A stretch of 64,000 nucleotides of DNA from Sipunculus nudus (Eukaryota > Annelida > Sipuncula > Golfingiida > Sipunculidae), in NCBI GenBank assembly GCA_026874595.1, contig CM049319.1:57484917-57548916 (forward strand), read 5' to 3'. Positions within the stretch are counted from its first letter, which is position 1. Each line of letters opens with the position of its first letter. The notes beneath the pieces were generated by a model. It was not told where the DNA came from, did no database searches, and saw only the letters and a list, made by a program, of their open reading frames with translations. The position numbers and the translations under genes were made by a program. This document shows positions 35,152 through 46,600 of this stretch, piece by piece.

Positions 35152-36650
35152 ATCTGTAACTGTCATTATCTGCCCACACAAAAAAAATCAGGGTGGTATC
35201 TGCAGGCATTGAGGAAAAAAAGTCAGTATATATGCATTTGTTATGAAAATTTATATTTTTCATGAAACTTTCTATGTTCAGGAGCAGTCAAATGGTCAAA
35301 AGAAGGTCAACTGAGACAAAACAAGAACTCGATCTGTAACTGGTCATTATCTGCCTAGACACCAAAAATCAGGCCTGTTTCTGCAGGCACTGCGAAAAAA
35401 AGTCCATACATGTGCACCTTTTTATGAAATTTTCTATGTTAGAGCACCGTCAAACGGTCAAAAATAGGTCAACTGGGACAAAACGTGAACTTGATCTGTA
35501 ACTGGTCATTATCTGCCCACACACCAAAAATCAGGCCAATATCTGCAGGTATTGTGAAGAAAAGTCTGTACAAGTGTATATGTCATTAAAATATATATTT
35601 TACATAAAATTTTCTATGTTCAGGAGCCGTAAAACAGTCAAAAGTAGGTCAACTGGGACGAAATGCGAACTCCATCTGTAACTGGTCAATATCTGCCCAC
35701 ACACCAAAAATCAGGCCAATATCTGCAGGCATTGCGAAAAAAAGTCTGTTGATGTGTATTTGTCATGAAATTTCATATTTTTCATGAATTTTTCTATGTT
35801 CAGTAGCCGTAAAACGGTCAAAAGAAGCTCAACCGGGACAAATCGCAAACTCGATCTGTAACTGGTCTATATCTGCCCACACACCAAAAATTAGGCCATT
35901 ATCTGCAGGCATTGCGAAAAAAAGTCTGTACATGAGTATCTGTCATGAATATTTCTATTTTTCATGAAATTTTCTAAGTTTAGGAGCCGTAAAACGGTCA
36001 AAAGTAGGATAACTGGGACGAAACGTGAACTCGATCTGTAACTGGTCTATATCTGCCCACACACCAAAAATCAGGCCAATATCTGCAGGCATTGCGAAAA
36101 AAAATCCGTACATGTGTATCTGTAATGAATATTTCTATTTTTCATGCTAATTTCTAGGTTTAGGAGCCGTAAAACGGTCAAAAGTAGGTCAATTGGGACG
36201 AAACGCGAACTCGATCTGTAACTGGTCTATATCTGTCCACACACCAAAAATCAGGCCAATATCTGCAGGCACTGCGAAAAAAGTCCGTACATGTGTATTT
36301 GTCATGAAATTTCATATTTTTCATGAAATTTTCTATGTTCAGGAGCCGTAAAACGGTCAAAAGTAGGTCAACCAGGACGAAAAGCAAACTCGATCTGTAA
36401 CTGGTCTATATCTGCCCACACACCAAAAATCAGGCCAATATCAGCAGGCATTGCGAAAAAAAGTCCGTACATGTGTATCTGTCATGAATATTTCTATTTT
36501 TCATGAAATTTTCTAAGTTCAGGAGCCGTAAAACGGTCAAAATAGGTCAACCGGGACGAAACGCGAACTTGATCTGTAACTGGTCTATATCTGCCCACAC
36601 ACCAAAAATCAGGCCAATATCTGCAGGCATTGCGAAAAAAAGTCCGTACA
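35152..36650 (+). repeat. Tandem array, 180-bp units
   Basis: The marker ACACCAAAAATCAGGCC recurs at about 35360, 35521, 35701, 35881, 36061, 36241, 36420 and 36599. Spacing is 180 bp in the centre, 179 at the right and about 161 at the left. A further unit at about 30840 lies left of the LTR insertion. Conserved words are GATCTGTAACTGGTC, ATCTGCAGGCATTG, TTTTCATGAAATTTTCTA, AGGAGCCGTAAAACGGTCAAA and AACTGGGACGAAACG. Units are very similar in the right half, suggesting recent amplification or homogenisation. Confidence 0.9.
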
Positions 36651-36712
36651 ACTGTTTGATTTCGGAATGACGGAAGGACGGAAGGACTGAATGACGGACA
36701 TGGGTAAAACTA

Positions 36713-36743
36713 TATGCCCCGGCCACTTTGTGGCGGGGGCATA
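36713..36743 (+). repeat. 3' terminal hairpin of 180-bp-repeat element
   Basis: TATGCCCCGGCCAC pairs with GTGGCGGGGGCATA (13 of 14) around a TTT loop, followed by A-rich sequence. The position and the preceding GACGG microsatellite mirror the hairpin end of the 336-bp-repeat element. Confidence 0.8.
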
Positions 36744-37831
36744 AAAAAATAAAACAACCGTTTTGGCCAAAACAGTTTTTGAAAATGTTTTGGATTGCTG
36801 TGTGAACACTCAATTTACTTTCAAAAAGGTTTAAAACTCAGTTCTGCATTTACTGTTTGAAAGAGATAACTATGGGATCAAAAGTATGAAATATTCTGAA
36901 TGCCACAAATTCTCAATTCTTGACTGACTGGGGTCACTACATTGTGGACCCTTGTGCAAAATTTATAAAAAGCATTAAAACAGGTAAATCTGGAAGCAAA
37001 GATTACTCACGGGTTCAAATGTTTCACACTGGGGCTTTCTAAGTTGGAACTGTATTATTGCAGATGAGTGCTTTTTATGAAAATGTATGTACATAGTGAC
37101 TCACTGAGTCATCCAATTTTCTGTACATGAAATGATGGGAAAAATCTTTTCTCCATTATTTAAACAGTTATGTCACAATCAACCAAAAAGCACATATTTA
37201 ACATATAACATTATGTTTCATCTGGTTTCAATTCACACAATGCTAGATTTCCATCTGCAGACAAAATAATGTGAAAAAATACATAAAAGTCACATCTTTC
37301 TTTGGATATCATCTGTAATAACATGGCCTGTGGCTGAAAGGTTCCAGTTTTCCCACAGGAAATAAATAATTAAATGAAAATTGTTTCAGTTATATCATAT
37401 TTCACAGCATAAACTAAAGAGACTGGTTATTAGATAACTGTGGCTTGAATACAGAAGTATTATTTATAGTACATTGTTAATTTAGAGGTTTCATAAGGGA
37501 TAGCCTTTGAATCAAAGTAAATACTTAAAAGAGTCAAATTTCTGCCTTTAATTCTTTTTAAATCAGAGACATTTAAGAACACAATAAAAATATCAACCAT
37601 CACAATGAGACTTTGTTACTTTGAATCTGACACCTACATTAAATTTCTTTCTGTGAAACAAGATAAACCTACTGTGAAACAAGATAAAACTTACACTTAA
37701 AAGGTCAATCTATATATCAAACATGATTTTCACTTTTTACTTGGTTAAACATGGTTACCAAATCCCAACTAAGACCAGTTTTTAAACACTGCAAATAAAA
37801 AGTTTGTGTGTGCTATATTGAACTTTGAATT
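36744..37831. other. AT-rich noncoding stretch
   Basis: No gene was supported. Its left edge (36755-36810) contains GTTTTGGCCAAAACAG and TGCTGTGTGAACACT, similar to the inside and end of the MITE at 46751-47118, so a fragment of that family may be present. The right edge is the 3' flank of the minus-strand gene. Confidence 0.4.
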
Positions 37832-37837
37832 TTTATT
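37832..37837 (-). terminator. Polyadenylation signal AATAAA
   Basis: AATAAA on the minus strand, about 95 bases beyond the stop codon of the terminal exon at 37931-38250. Confidence 0.45.
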
Positions 37838-37930
37838 ATTTAAATTAAATCACCTCAAGCACAACTTCCCACTCTATCATAAAACGTGACATTTATCAAT
37901 GCCATGCAACACAATAGTGTGGAAAATCTA

Positions 37931-38250
37931 TTAGACACTTGTCAGCAAACAGAGCAAAAAATAGACAGCTGAAGACAATACAGACCACGATAAACATAAT
38001 TTTTCCATTACACTGGGCATATAAATAGGGCTCGTCCTGCTAGCATCCATGCAGAGACCGGTGAACTTCATGCACTCTTGTCCTGCACCTAAGTCTTTCT
38101 TCAAACTCTTGTAAACGACAAATGGCCCAATGACAGATCTGCAGGTGTGTGAGAGGTTTTCCTTAGTGAAACTTATTAATGTTTTTTGTCCAAGCAAATT
38201 TTTGCACCTCTGACATAAGAGAGTCTGCTGAAATGTCAGAGTGGAAGTAC
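37931..38250 (-). CDS. Terminal exon of small secreted/anchored protein
   Basis: A minus-strand exon follows the acceptor TTTTTAATATTACAG|G at 38251. It codes for about 105 residues and stops at TAA (37931-37933). The reading enters in phase 1, exactly the phase left by the first exon at 42960-43008. The joined product would be 122 residues. It has a CxxC (CQRC) near the start, further Cys, an ECMKFTGLC segment, and a hydrophobic C-terminal tail (about the last 18 residues, LSSAVYFLLCLL) that could be a membrane anchor or GPI signal. The Cys pattern loosely recalls saposin-type domains, but the spacing is too short to call one. No family was recognised. Confidence 0.55.
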
Positions 38251-38412
38251 CTGTAATATTAAAAATGTTACTTGGAAATCTAGATGAGGAAGCAAATGTT
38301 AATATTGTCATGTTTTACAACAGCTAACTGCCTCAAATAATATTTTTTCACTTAGAATTATGATCCTCATGCAGCAGTTATACACTGCAGTATTCCCAGA
38401 CATTGTTTTGTG

Positions 38413-39181
38413 TAGCCACTGCTCAGTAATTTTTTTTTATTTTTTTTGGTGGAGGTAACAACCGCCTCCAATTTTTAATGCTGACTTATCCAATTCTAAA
38501 TCTGAGTATGTACATCTGCAGAGTTTCGGTTTTGGACTACTTACAGGGCGATAGCACTCGCTACCTATAATTTTTTATTTTGTATCCTGGTGTCACCCAG
38601 GCCCAGTGTCTATCACACCTGTGGGTCTTAGGTGTGTAATCATCCCCACTGCTGGGTCATAACACCAAGGAACCCTCCACAGACGCACTCGTGTGTGAGT
38701 GATACATGGCTGTGGGGCACAGCCTTCCCATTAAGCCTGCAGAGCGCTCACCCTTGGTGGGGGCCGACCGTGAAAAACCTCACCGCCTGGGCTGAGATTC
38801 GAATCCACGATCTCCCGGCTTTGAGTCCTGCACTCTACCTCTGAGCCACAGAAGCCACTGCTCGGTATGGCAAGGTTCTCTGGGCAGGAACACCAGGCTG
38901 TGCTAAGAGCAGACTGAAAGTGTGGTATTGCTTTATGCATCTAGCCCAAATTTAAACATCAGACACCTGTTCTCATTGGTCATATAACATCTGTCTTGCA
39001 TTAGGCCAAGAATCAGACCAATGAGGGCTTGTGTCCCGGTATAAACAAACCAACGAGAGGGGGTATCACATGTTTAAAACTTGGGCTGGATGCACAATTA
39101 ACGCAATATCATGCTTTCATTATGAGCTATACACACCCTGGTATTCTGCCCTAAGAACCTTGCCATAACAAGCAGTGGTTA
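38413..39181. mobile_element. Foldback MITE split by a SINE
   Basis: The left arm (38413-38428, resuming at 38854) and the right arm (ending 39181) are long inverted repeats. Shared words in order are CCACTGCT, ATGGCAAGGTTCT, GGGCAG, ACCAGG and TGTG, and further in TGAAAG, TATTGC, AGCCCAA and TTTAAACAT. The centre is also inverted (CTCATTGGTC against GACCAATGAG). Without the SINE the element is about 330 bp and nearly a complete palindrome. Class unknown, foldback/MITE type. Confidence 0.75.
38429..38853 (-). mobile_element. tRNA-derived SINE with target duplication
   Basis: The element is 425 bp on the minus strand. Its tRNA-like head has an A box TGGCTCAGAGG (38848-38838) and a B box GGATTCGAATC (38806-38796). 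Its tail is A-rich (T-rich on the given strand, 38430-38446). Flanking direct repeats GCCACTGCTCAGTA (38415-38428) and GCCACTGCTCGGTA (38854-38867) match 13 of 14. A second copy is at 29353-29764. RNA polymerase III transcription and LINE-driven retroposition are inferred from the class. Confidence 0.88.
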
Positions 39182-42100
39182 CAGTTAGTTCAGTATTTCT
39201 TACTACTTCAAGGCTATTTAATTGTAATTTTAACATTTCCTAATTAAACAATTGTTGAAGAAATGAAATTTGATAAGATAAATGAAAATAACAGAATACT
39301 GAATATTTTACTATCCCAGTTTAATATTACAGGAAGACTTTTCAGATATACACTATGTTGAGGCCATAACAGACTCATTTGAAAAACACCATCGCTCTCT
39401 TAATCAACTATAATTATAATCATTGTAGATGAAAATCTGATTAGAATGCCAATTACTTGGACAAAACATGATCAATAACTACAGATCGAAGGATTTATTC
39501 TGAGCCATGTTCAATATTACAAGAATATCTCAAATCACTAGCCCTTGATAGCCTCACACACATCACAGTCTACGAGCCTGCCTGAGCAAAACTGGACCAC
39601 ATCCAGTAAGACTTGGGAGCAGATCAATTTAGTTTTCTTGTATATTGTCTACAAAATATGACAAATTCAGTGCCAATGCTTAAGCCCCACATTGCTGCTT
39701 GCCCTTGATAGATAACGATCCAATTCACAACTGTCCTGTGGGAGAGCATGGTGAATATCTCAGACAACAGGTTATGAAATGTTATTTTATGAGTTCTGAA
39801 TGGCTACAGGATAATTCCCCCAAGGGATTAATCTAGTGCCGCTTGGGGTGCTACTGTTAATAGGTAAACTGTTCTGAATCAGACTGTATTCTAGCCAAAA
39901 CAAGCCTGAAGCATTCTGCATCCAGACCGACTTTGACAGGGTTTCAGGGCTTAAGATCCCTGTAAGATATTTTTCTAGTTTCTATTAAGTAATACCTTGA
40001 TTGTTAATAATTTACATCAAATAATAAAACATTTAAAATGATAGTCTTCAATTATGATAATAAGAATAATTGTAACATTTATATGGTTTGAGCAGAAAGT
40101 TAAACATCTTTAAACATAATTCAAGGCCTGTATTTGCTGTATGTTTAAATGAAATGACATTCATATTCATAATCAAATTAACTATATTTTTTAAGCACAA
40201 ACATTAATTTGGATTAATTATATTACTGTCCAAATGAACTACAGTTTAAATAACACCAGCACAAACTTAACAAATTCTGTGTACATGGACTTCTAGTGAT
40301 ACACTTACATAATTGACTAGCCTCAATATGTGTTATCCTTGATAGTCAAATACTATGGCTGGATTCATATTACTAGGGGTAAAATTTCATGATTTTCAAC
40401 TTTTCAGTTTTCTGGAAGGGTTTCAATTTTACAATAAAAAAAACTTATACACAGTGAATAAATTGTATCAAATATTATGAAAAACAAAATCTTTTTGAAA
40501 AAAAAATACTGTTCATTAATGGTAGAAAATCTATATTATCAATCTTTAAACATACATGTTCTATTTTCATTCAAAATGGTAACATTTTATGTTTCAACTT
40601 TGCCTTCAATGAAATTTTTTTAGGAAGGTTTTGTTTTAATCTTTATGTGAATTTTTTACACTTTCCGCAGACAACCTCGCAATCAAAAAAGGCAGCCAGA
40701 GTATCTTATACTAGCTGTCTGACTGGGTCAGCCACAGCACAGCCTAGAACATCTCCAGCTCATGTTCATATCAGACTACACATTCCTTATTGATCTACAA
40801 CCAGCAACTACTATTTTGAAAAACAAAGTGGCCCCAAAAGAGTCTCCAATCACTGACCTGTATAGACACTGTGGTGTGTAAATGTTGAACTGGGTGCTCA
40901 CTGCATGCTCATATAAAGGTGGGGAAAAGGCAAGGTTTGCAGATTTTGCCCAGGATGGATAAAATAGGTTTTACCCAGGATTCCTTGGTTTACCCCAATT
41001 CCTATTGATAAGAGTGATGTGCTCTGCACTCTGACAAAGACGAGTTAAAGTGTGAGTGATAAATAGCTGCTTTTAGACATTGGTGTTGTGAGCAAAGCCA
41101 CCTAGCTAAAGCAATGCCACCAATATTAACAAAATATATGTTAATATGTGTATTGTTTCTGCAGAACATAAAGAAAGAAACTTGGATTGGGTCCTGCTTG
41201 ATAAAAGCAAATAAACATGGGAAAATACTAGGGAAATTAACTGGACAAAACCCTGGGTAAAACATAGGTATAATTCTTTAACCCAGGTTTTACCCACTGG
41301 GGTGGGCAAGATAGGTTTTATCAAAGTAAAATAGAAAACCTGGGCAAATGTGGAGGTTTATAGTGTGATTTAATCCATTAGATGTCAGTCACATCTGACT
41401 TTACACTTTGTTTTCCTGGTATTTGAGGATTTAAACTTTAAGTCTTACTGATCACAAGTCAGTACTTAAGACCTTTTCATGTTTATCATATGAATTTCTT
41501 CATCCTAATTACAAGGACATGAAAGTTCAAAGGTCATGAACCTATCACTGAACCTGCATCAGGATGAACTATAGATGACCATTGATAATGCTTTAATGTT
41601 TATGTGACTGTGCCTGGTCATTTGTTGAGCCCTTGTTTTAACACAAGCATTGTTATCATTAATTTCTTACACAAACATTTGATTCTCACAGATATTGTTA
41701 TAAGTATTCCATCACTAATCAGGAGAGAACTGGTTGTTTGTCCAGATCAAAGAAATACAATTTCCCAGTTTTTTTTTACAATGACCAAAAAACATTTAAA
41801 CAGAATGATCTTTAATTGACTTTGGTAGACAGGTGAAAATTGAAATTGAGGACTTTATAAAGCAAGTCCTCTACAGATTAATACACTGATATGAAGATTT
41901 CACTGTATTATGTCTCAATTACAAACAATTATTATGCTTTCATACTGTTACCATGCACTTATCAATATCTGATAAGATATTAATTAAAAAGCTTTCATGA
42001 AAATGTTTGATCTCTGCTATAAAAATAAAATGAATACCTGGGAATATACATATACCTAGCTGAGAATTGTAATGTTTTATAGATCATGCTCATGACATAT

Positions 42101-42452
42101 AAATCCAGGGAAAAATAATCTTTATATATTTGATTTATATAATATGTACGAGGGAAATGTAAGAACTAATTTACTCAACTTTGAAACAAAGTATTTCATT
42201 ATCATAAGTACACAAAAATATATAACATGCATGTATAAAAACCTTTTAGCATTATGTATGTATTTAAGCAGGGAAATCAGTAAAATTAAGAGGACCAATC
42301 TGTTTTGGGACTGACATAATAAAAATAAAATAATAAATAGGCAAGTTGCTTGTGTTTGCAATAAAAAAAGTTTGGAAACTATATGAGAAAAGGTTACCAA
42401 TCACTATTAATCTAAATTTGCAATGTGAAACAAGATTTTTTAAACTATCATA

Positions 42453-42456
<4 letters not shown>

Positions 42457-42496
<40 letters not shown>
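42457..42496. repeat. (TA)n microsatellite
   Basis: About 40 bases of alternating T and A in the intron of the minus-strand gene. Confidence 0.9.
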
Positions 42497-42500
<4 letters not shown>

Positions 42501-42959
42501 TACAATAATTCAAATATTTCACACAATATTAATTAACAATTATATTTTTTCTGAATTCCATATTTTATCACACTTTGAATTTTTACATTTGCATATCTGA
42601 CATCTTTTTGACAATTTTCTAACACAAATTTACAATTTTTATCAGTTTAATAACAGTACTACAATGAGCAATAATTAGGCAATATATAGGATCTTTTATA
42701 TGACATTGATAAGTTTTCCAAATGTCATTGAAACCACAACTCTACAAGTTGAATGGAGCCTGTAAACTGGTACATGTTTGAAACCCTTATACCAACAAAC
42801 GAAGCCTGATTGGGTTTATTTAAGACTGACAGGTTAGTCTGATTTCTAAAGAACTGACACCCCAGGGACCGGGCCTTTGATACACCGTCTGTTAGTAACT
42901 TACAGTAACTCAAGTGTACCCCTTGCTTACATTGACGTTTAACATGTAGGATGACTTAC

Positions 42960-43008
42960 CTCGATGTAAACTTGTGAATAAGACGAACAAAGCCACATAT
43001 CGTATCAT
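42960..43008 (-). CDS. First coding exon with signal peptide (minus gene)
   Basis: The ATG at 43008-43006 sits in a strong Kozak context (GCCACCATGA). It begins MIRYVALFVLFTSL, a short basic start plus a hydrophobic core typical of a signal peptide. After 16 codons plus one base comes the consensus donor GAG|GTAAGTC at 42959. The phase fits the terminal exon at 37931-38250, so I infer a two-exon gene for a small secreted or surface protein. The start lies 564 bp from the divergent CSTPP1 start. Confidence 0.55.
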
Positions 43009-43572
43009 GGTGGCTCTCTTTGCTGCTGTAATCCTTTGGTAAATCCGTGCAAGAGGTACTTTTCCTAACTGAAGTAAATCCCAAACTTTGGTAGCAGCTG
43101 TGAAATGATGTTTGCCAACCAAGGCATTGCTGCTGGCACCTTCCCAGCCAGCAAGCACCAGTGTGACTTACTGCGGTTGCAGCGAGCACTTGACAACTGC
43201 CGTCTGTGGGTCGCAGCAATCAATCCTTGTCGCAAAAGAATAACAAACTTTTAACGATTTTATTATGTAATTTTTTTCTAAAAATTCTTGTTAGATACAC
43301 ATCCTAGAATAAAATGGTATCATTCTTTTGATAACAATTTAGATTTTGTTATTTGTTTTACATTTTAGAAACCCTCTTTACGACATCAGAACCCCTTGTT
43401 GTTCAGACGAACAGACAGACTTTGGAGTCATGTTGCCATAGATATTGCTACTGTTAAGTATCGTAGACTTTTTTTAAAGATTTCAGCTGTTTTCGTTTTC
43501 AACTTCGAATAACTTTTTATGCAGAGTACTTAAGAATTTAACAAAAGCCGCTGACTTTATTTGATCAATTCG
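43009..43572. promoter_or_regulatory. Shared divergent promoter/5'UTR region
   Basis: This 564-bp region separates two outward-facing start codons. It must hold both 5'UTRs and both promoters unless untranslated first exons lie elsewhere. It is less AT-rich than its surroundings on the left (43000-43220). No TATA box at a convincing distance was identified. Confidence 0.5.
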
Positions 43573-43621
43573 ATGGCTGAAGATAATTACAGATTCTCTC
43601 TGTCTGCACAGAAGTATTTGG
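43573..43621 (+). CDS. CSTPP1: CSTPP1 exon 1 (coding)
   Basis: ATG followed by AEDNYRFSLSAQKYL, ending at the donor TTGG|GTGAGT in phase 1. It is the first in-frame ATG that joins to exon 2. The N-terminus is not conserved with vertebrates, but AQKYL matches the position before the HVLTY block. Confidence 0.85.
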
Positions 43622-46600
43622 GTGAGTGCATGGCAGCCTGGCACTGCACTCTGCATGAGTCTTACAAACTGCATTAAATGCGGCGGTATCCAACCCTGGA
43701 TACCGCCGCATAAAAAGCTTCAGAGTAAACTGGAGAACTTCAAACCCTTGTCGGAAAAAAATTGTGTAAAATCAAATAGTGCATTTATGACAAGGAAACT
43801 TTAAGTAATCTAAGGGAGATATAGTACTTCATTCGAATGACCAAGAAATTCAGCTAAATATTATGTTTTAGTATGTAAACAAGACTCACTTTTAAAACTT
43901 TGCAACCCTTGCCCTTGAAACTGTCTCAGAATCTGAAACAATGAACTGCGTGACCTTTGCTTGCTGAACCAACACGGCCCATTACCACTGGTTACACAGG
44001 CGCCTGCCATCCAGCCGTGGCTGGGGGGAAACCCGGAGCAGACATAGTTCCCTGTGTATCACCATTTATTAGGATAATATATTTCTTCTAATCAACATTT
44101 AAAGTGGACAAATACTGTCTAAGTGGAATGTTATATGCGTATTTGATAAGAATATCTTTATTTCTTAACAAATACGACATTTTCAGATGAAATATAAGAA
44201 TTTAATTGTCATATGGAATGTCTCCAGTTTCCTCAAATCATCTTCTAGGGCTCTAGTACAGAGTAACGTAGTAAGAGAGGACGGGTGCTAGGGCTAGAGA
44301 CTTACCTGTTTAGGAGCAAATCTAGAATTCATGCAGCTATTGTAGTCAATGAAAAAACTATATGGCTATATGTTGCGCTTGTGTCTTGTTCGTATTTCTG
44401 TCGTAAGCATATGTGTCTCTGGTGATGAACTTGTAATGAGAGAGAAATTAGAATATTAGTGCACAGGGTTGACCAGTAAGAGCCACCCAGCACCCACCCC
44501 CAGCTTTAACTGCTGGCTAAAGCCAGCTTAAGCCGGCCTAGTCAATACTTCAAAAGTGACCAATACTGGCTATCATGGCTAATACTCTTAAAATGAATAA
44601 AAATGCCCCAAACCTAATAAACAACAACATAATTATTTAAAAAAATTTTTTTTATTGAAATACAAGCTTGTTGGTTGACTATTGTGCCAGGAAATGCTAC
44701 AGTAAATTATTTAAAATGGCACAAGGATTATGACACAAAACATACCAATTTAGCAAAGTAGTAATGATACTGGAGGGGGAACCAAGGTTAACTTAGAGCA
44801 GTAATATGCATGCTTTTAACTGTAAAGATTTACAGGTGATACAAATGTTTGACTTGTCAACTGACATAAGTTCAATGATAAATGTCATGAATAGGGTGCT
44901 TCACTGTGCCAGTCTCATAAGAATCTCTCTGTGCCTGATAGAAGCTAAGAAGGCCACCAACTTGGCAGCCTATCACTATATGTTACAGTTCATGTCCCAC
45001 AACAAGGCCCAAAACCAAAGCTTTGTATCAGAAAGTCTTTGATAATCAAAAGTAAGATAAAACACAGCAATATTAGGCTAGCATGCAGTTAAAGTTCAGG
45101 CAAGACTGAAATTGACTAAAAACTGACTCTGATCTTGCTCACTAATTTATCTCCATCCCAATCATAGCCTCTGGGTTAATAACTAAACATCCTTTAATAA
45201 TACAAGTCTGGGTTAATAACTAAACATCCTTTAATGATATAAGTCAGTATTGTAAAAACAAACAATGATTATCAGGGAGCCATACAGTGGATCCAGTTTT
45301 GTGCTCAAGATCATATGAAGACTAATTAAGTTAGGTCACATAACTGTCTCACTTTTACCTGTCCATCTAGTAACCACATGGTTCACTGCACTAGTCCAGA
45401 GTTAAGTCTTCATTTTGGTAAACTTATAAAACAGCCACTACTTTAAAGCCCATTTAAAAAATGTGTATTATAACTATAAAATGGTTTGTCAGATCAGATG
45501 ACCAGTAGATTACTGCAACTACATAAAAGCCTGAGTAATAAAGAATATTGTATGAATGATTTGTCAGATCAGTACACTAAATGGTATTGACCAGGAACAG
45601 CCAGTATTAGCAAGCTATAGCCACCAGCCCAGACAATATGAGTAAAAGCCGGCTTTTGGTCAACCCTGTTAGTGCGCATAACATGCAATTGTTATAAATG
45701 TTTTGCCCTTCAGTGGGTCTCTAACAGCAGCCTGAATTCTAGACTCGGACCCTAGTGAGACACAGTCATGTCCTTGACTGAAGCAAGGCTGTAATAGTTT
45801 CACTTGGTCACTCATAAACCCATATTCAAATTATTGTGACTGAAGAACTACACCAATTTCCACCAGACGTCACTGCACAACAGCAGTGGATTCTCCCATT
45901 TGAATGTTGGTACATGCCATACATAATACAACTTTGATCAAATGAGCTAAAATAAAAAGCAGAATGTGTAAAAAACACCAAAGGTAAAAATAAATAAGGT
46001 CTGCTGCCCCAACACTCCCACTAAATCCATCCCTGTTGGATTATTAAGCATAGTTTATGCCCAAAGTGAACATATGACAGTGAGGCATTAACAGTGATGG
46101 TCCGGGGTCAAGATGTAAAGAGACCGCATTGAAGTGTATGAAGTCAACATAGTTAGGATAGGAAATAAATACACTTCAGTGTTTTAGTTATTGAATAGCC
46201 TTTATGGCTACTAACATTATTAGACAGTTACAGCTGGTACAAACCTATTTTGGTTTGAAAAGATGATTTAGTTTCAGGCCTTTGGGTAAGGGTTGATGTT
46301 AGACCCACTTGCCCAGTCAGGCAAATAGGAGGTGATTTTTGGTAGCCCAGCCAGGCAGCCCCCATATTCTTCGGCTTTTTCTTGTCCCAGACAAGCAGTT
46401 GACTGTGAATGCCAAGCCCTGTCTCCTCCCTTTCACAAACACTTGGAGTCGCTAAAAGTGGTCAAGATGTTGATACCCAGAACTAACATAATAAATAATT
46501 AAACATTCACACATTGGGATTTTTATTTAAGATTAATGTTTCATGCCAAAAGAGGAATGTTTGCCTTGATTGGAATAGAGTTTTATTAAATTGTTATCCT

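Larger units (their letters stand above)
30691..36743 (+). mobile_element. Second hairpin-ended element with 180-bp tandem core
   Basis: The left end has the small hairpin GTGTCG-GAA-CGACAC (30691-30705) followed by GAATGCCCC. The core is a 180-bp array. The right end has a GACGGAAGGACGG-type microsatellite (36667-36700) and a strong hairpin at 36713-36743. ATGCCCC at the left and GGGGGCAT at the right are inverted. The design is the same as in 6516-11437 but the sequence is different, so I infer a second Helentron/pearl-like non-autonomous family. An LTR retrotransposon (31004-35151) interrupts it. Without that insertion it is about 1.9 kb. Confidence 0.6.
38251..42959 (-). other. Inferred intron of the minus-strand gene
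   Basis: Bounded by donor GAG|GTAAGT (42959) and acceptor TTACAG (38251), both phase 1. It contains a foldback element, a SINE and a (TA)n tract. The rest is AT-rich with no exon recognised, although an additional phase-compatible small exon cannot be excluded. Confidence 0.45.

Noticed and set aside
38796-38848. A true tRNA gene on the minus strand
   Set aside because: A and B boxes are present, but no cloverleaf acceptor pairing was found, and the unit continues into a 425-bp SINE with a tail and target duplication.
42956-43219. Longer minus-strand frames overlapping the first exon of the secreted-protein gene
   Set aside because: They run through the donor site and use other frames or a non-ATG start. 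The Kozak ATG at 43008 with a signal peptide fits better.
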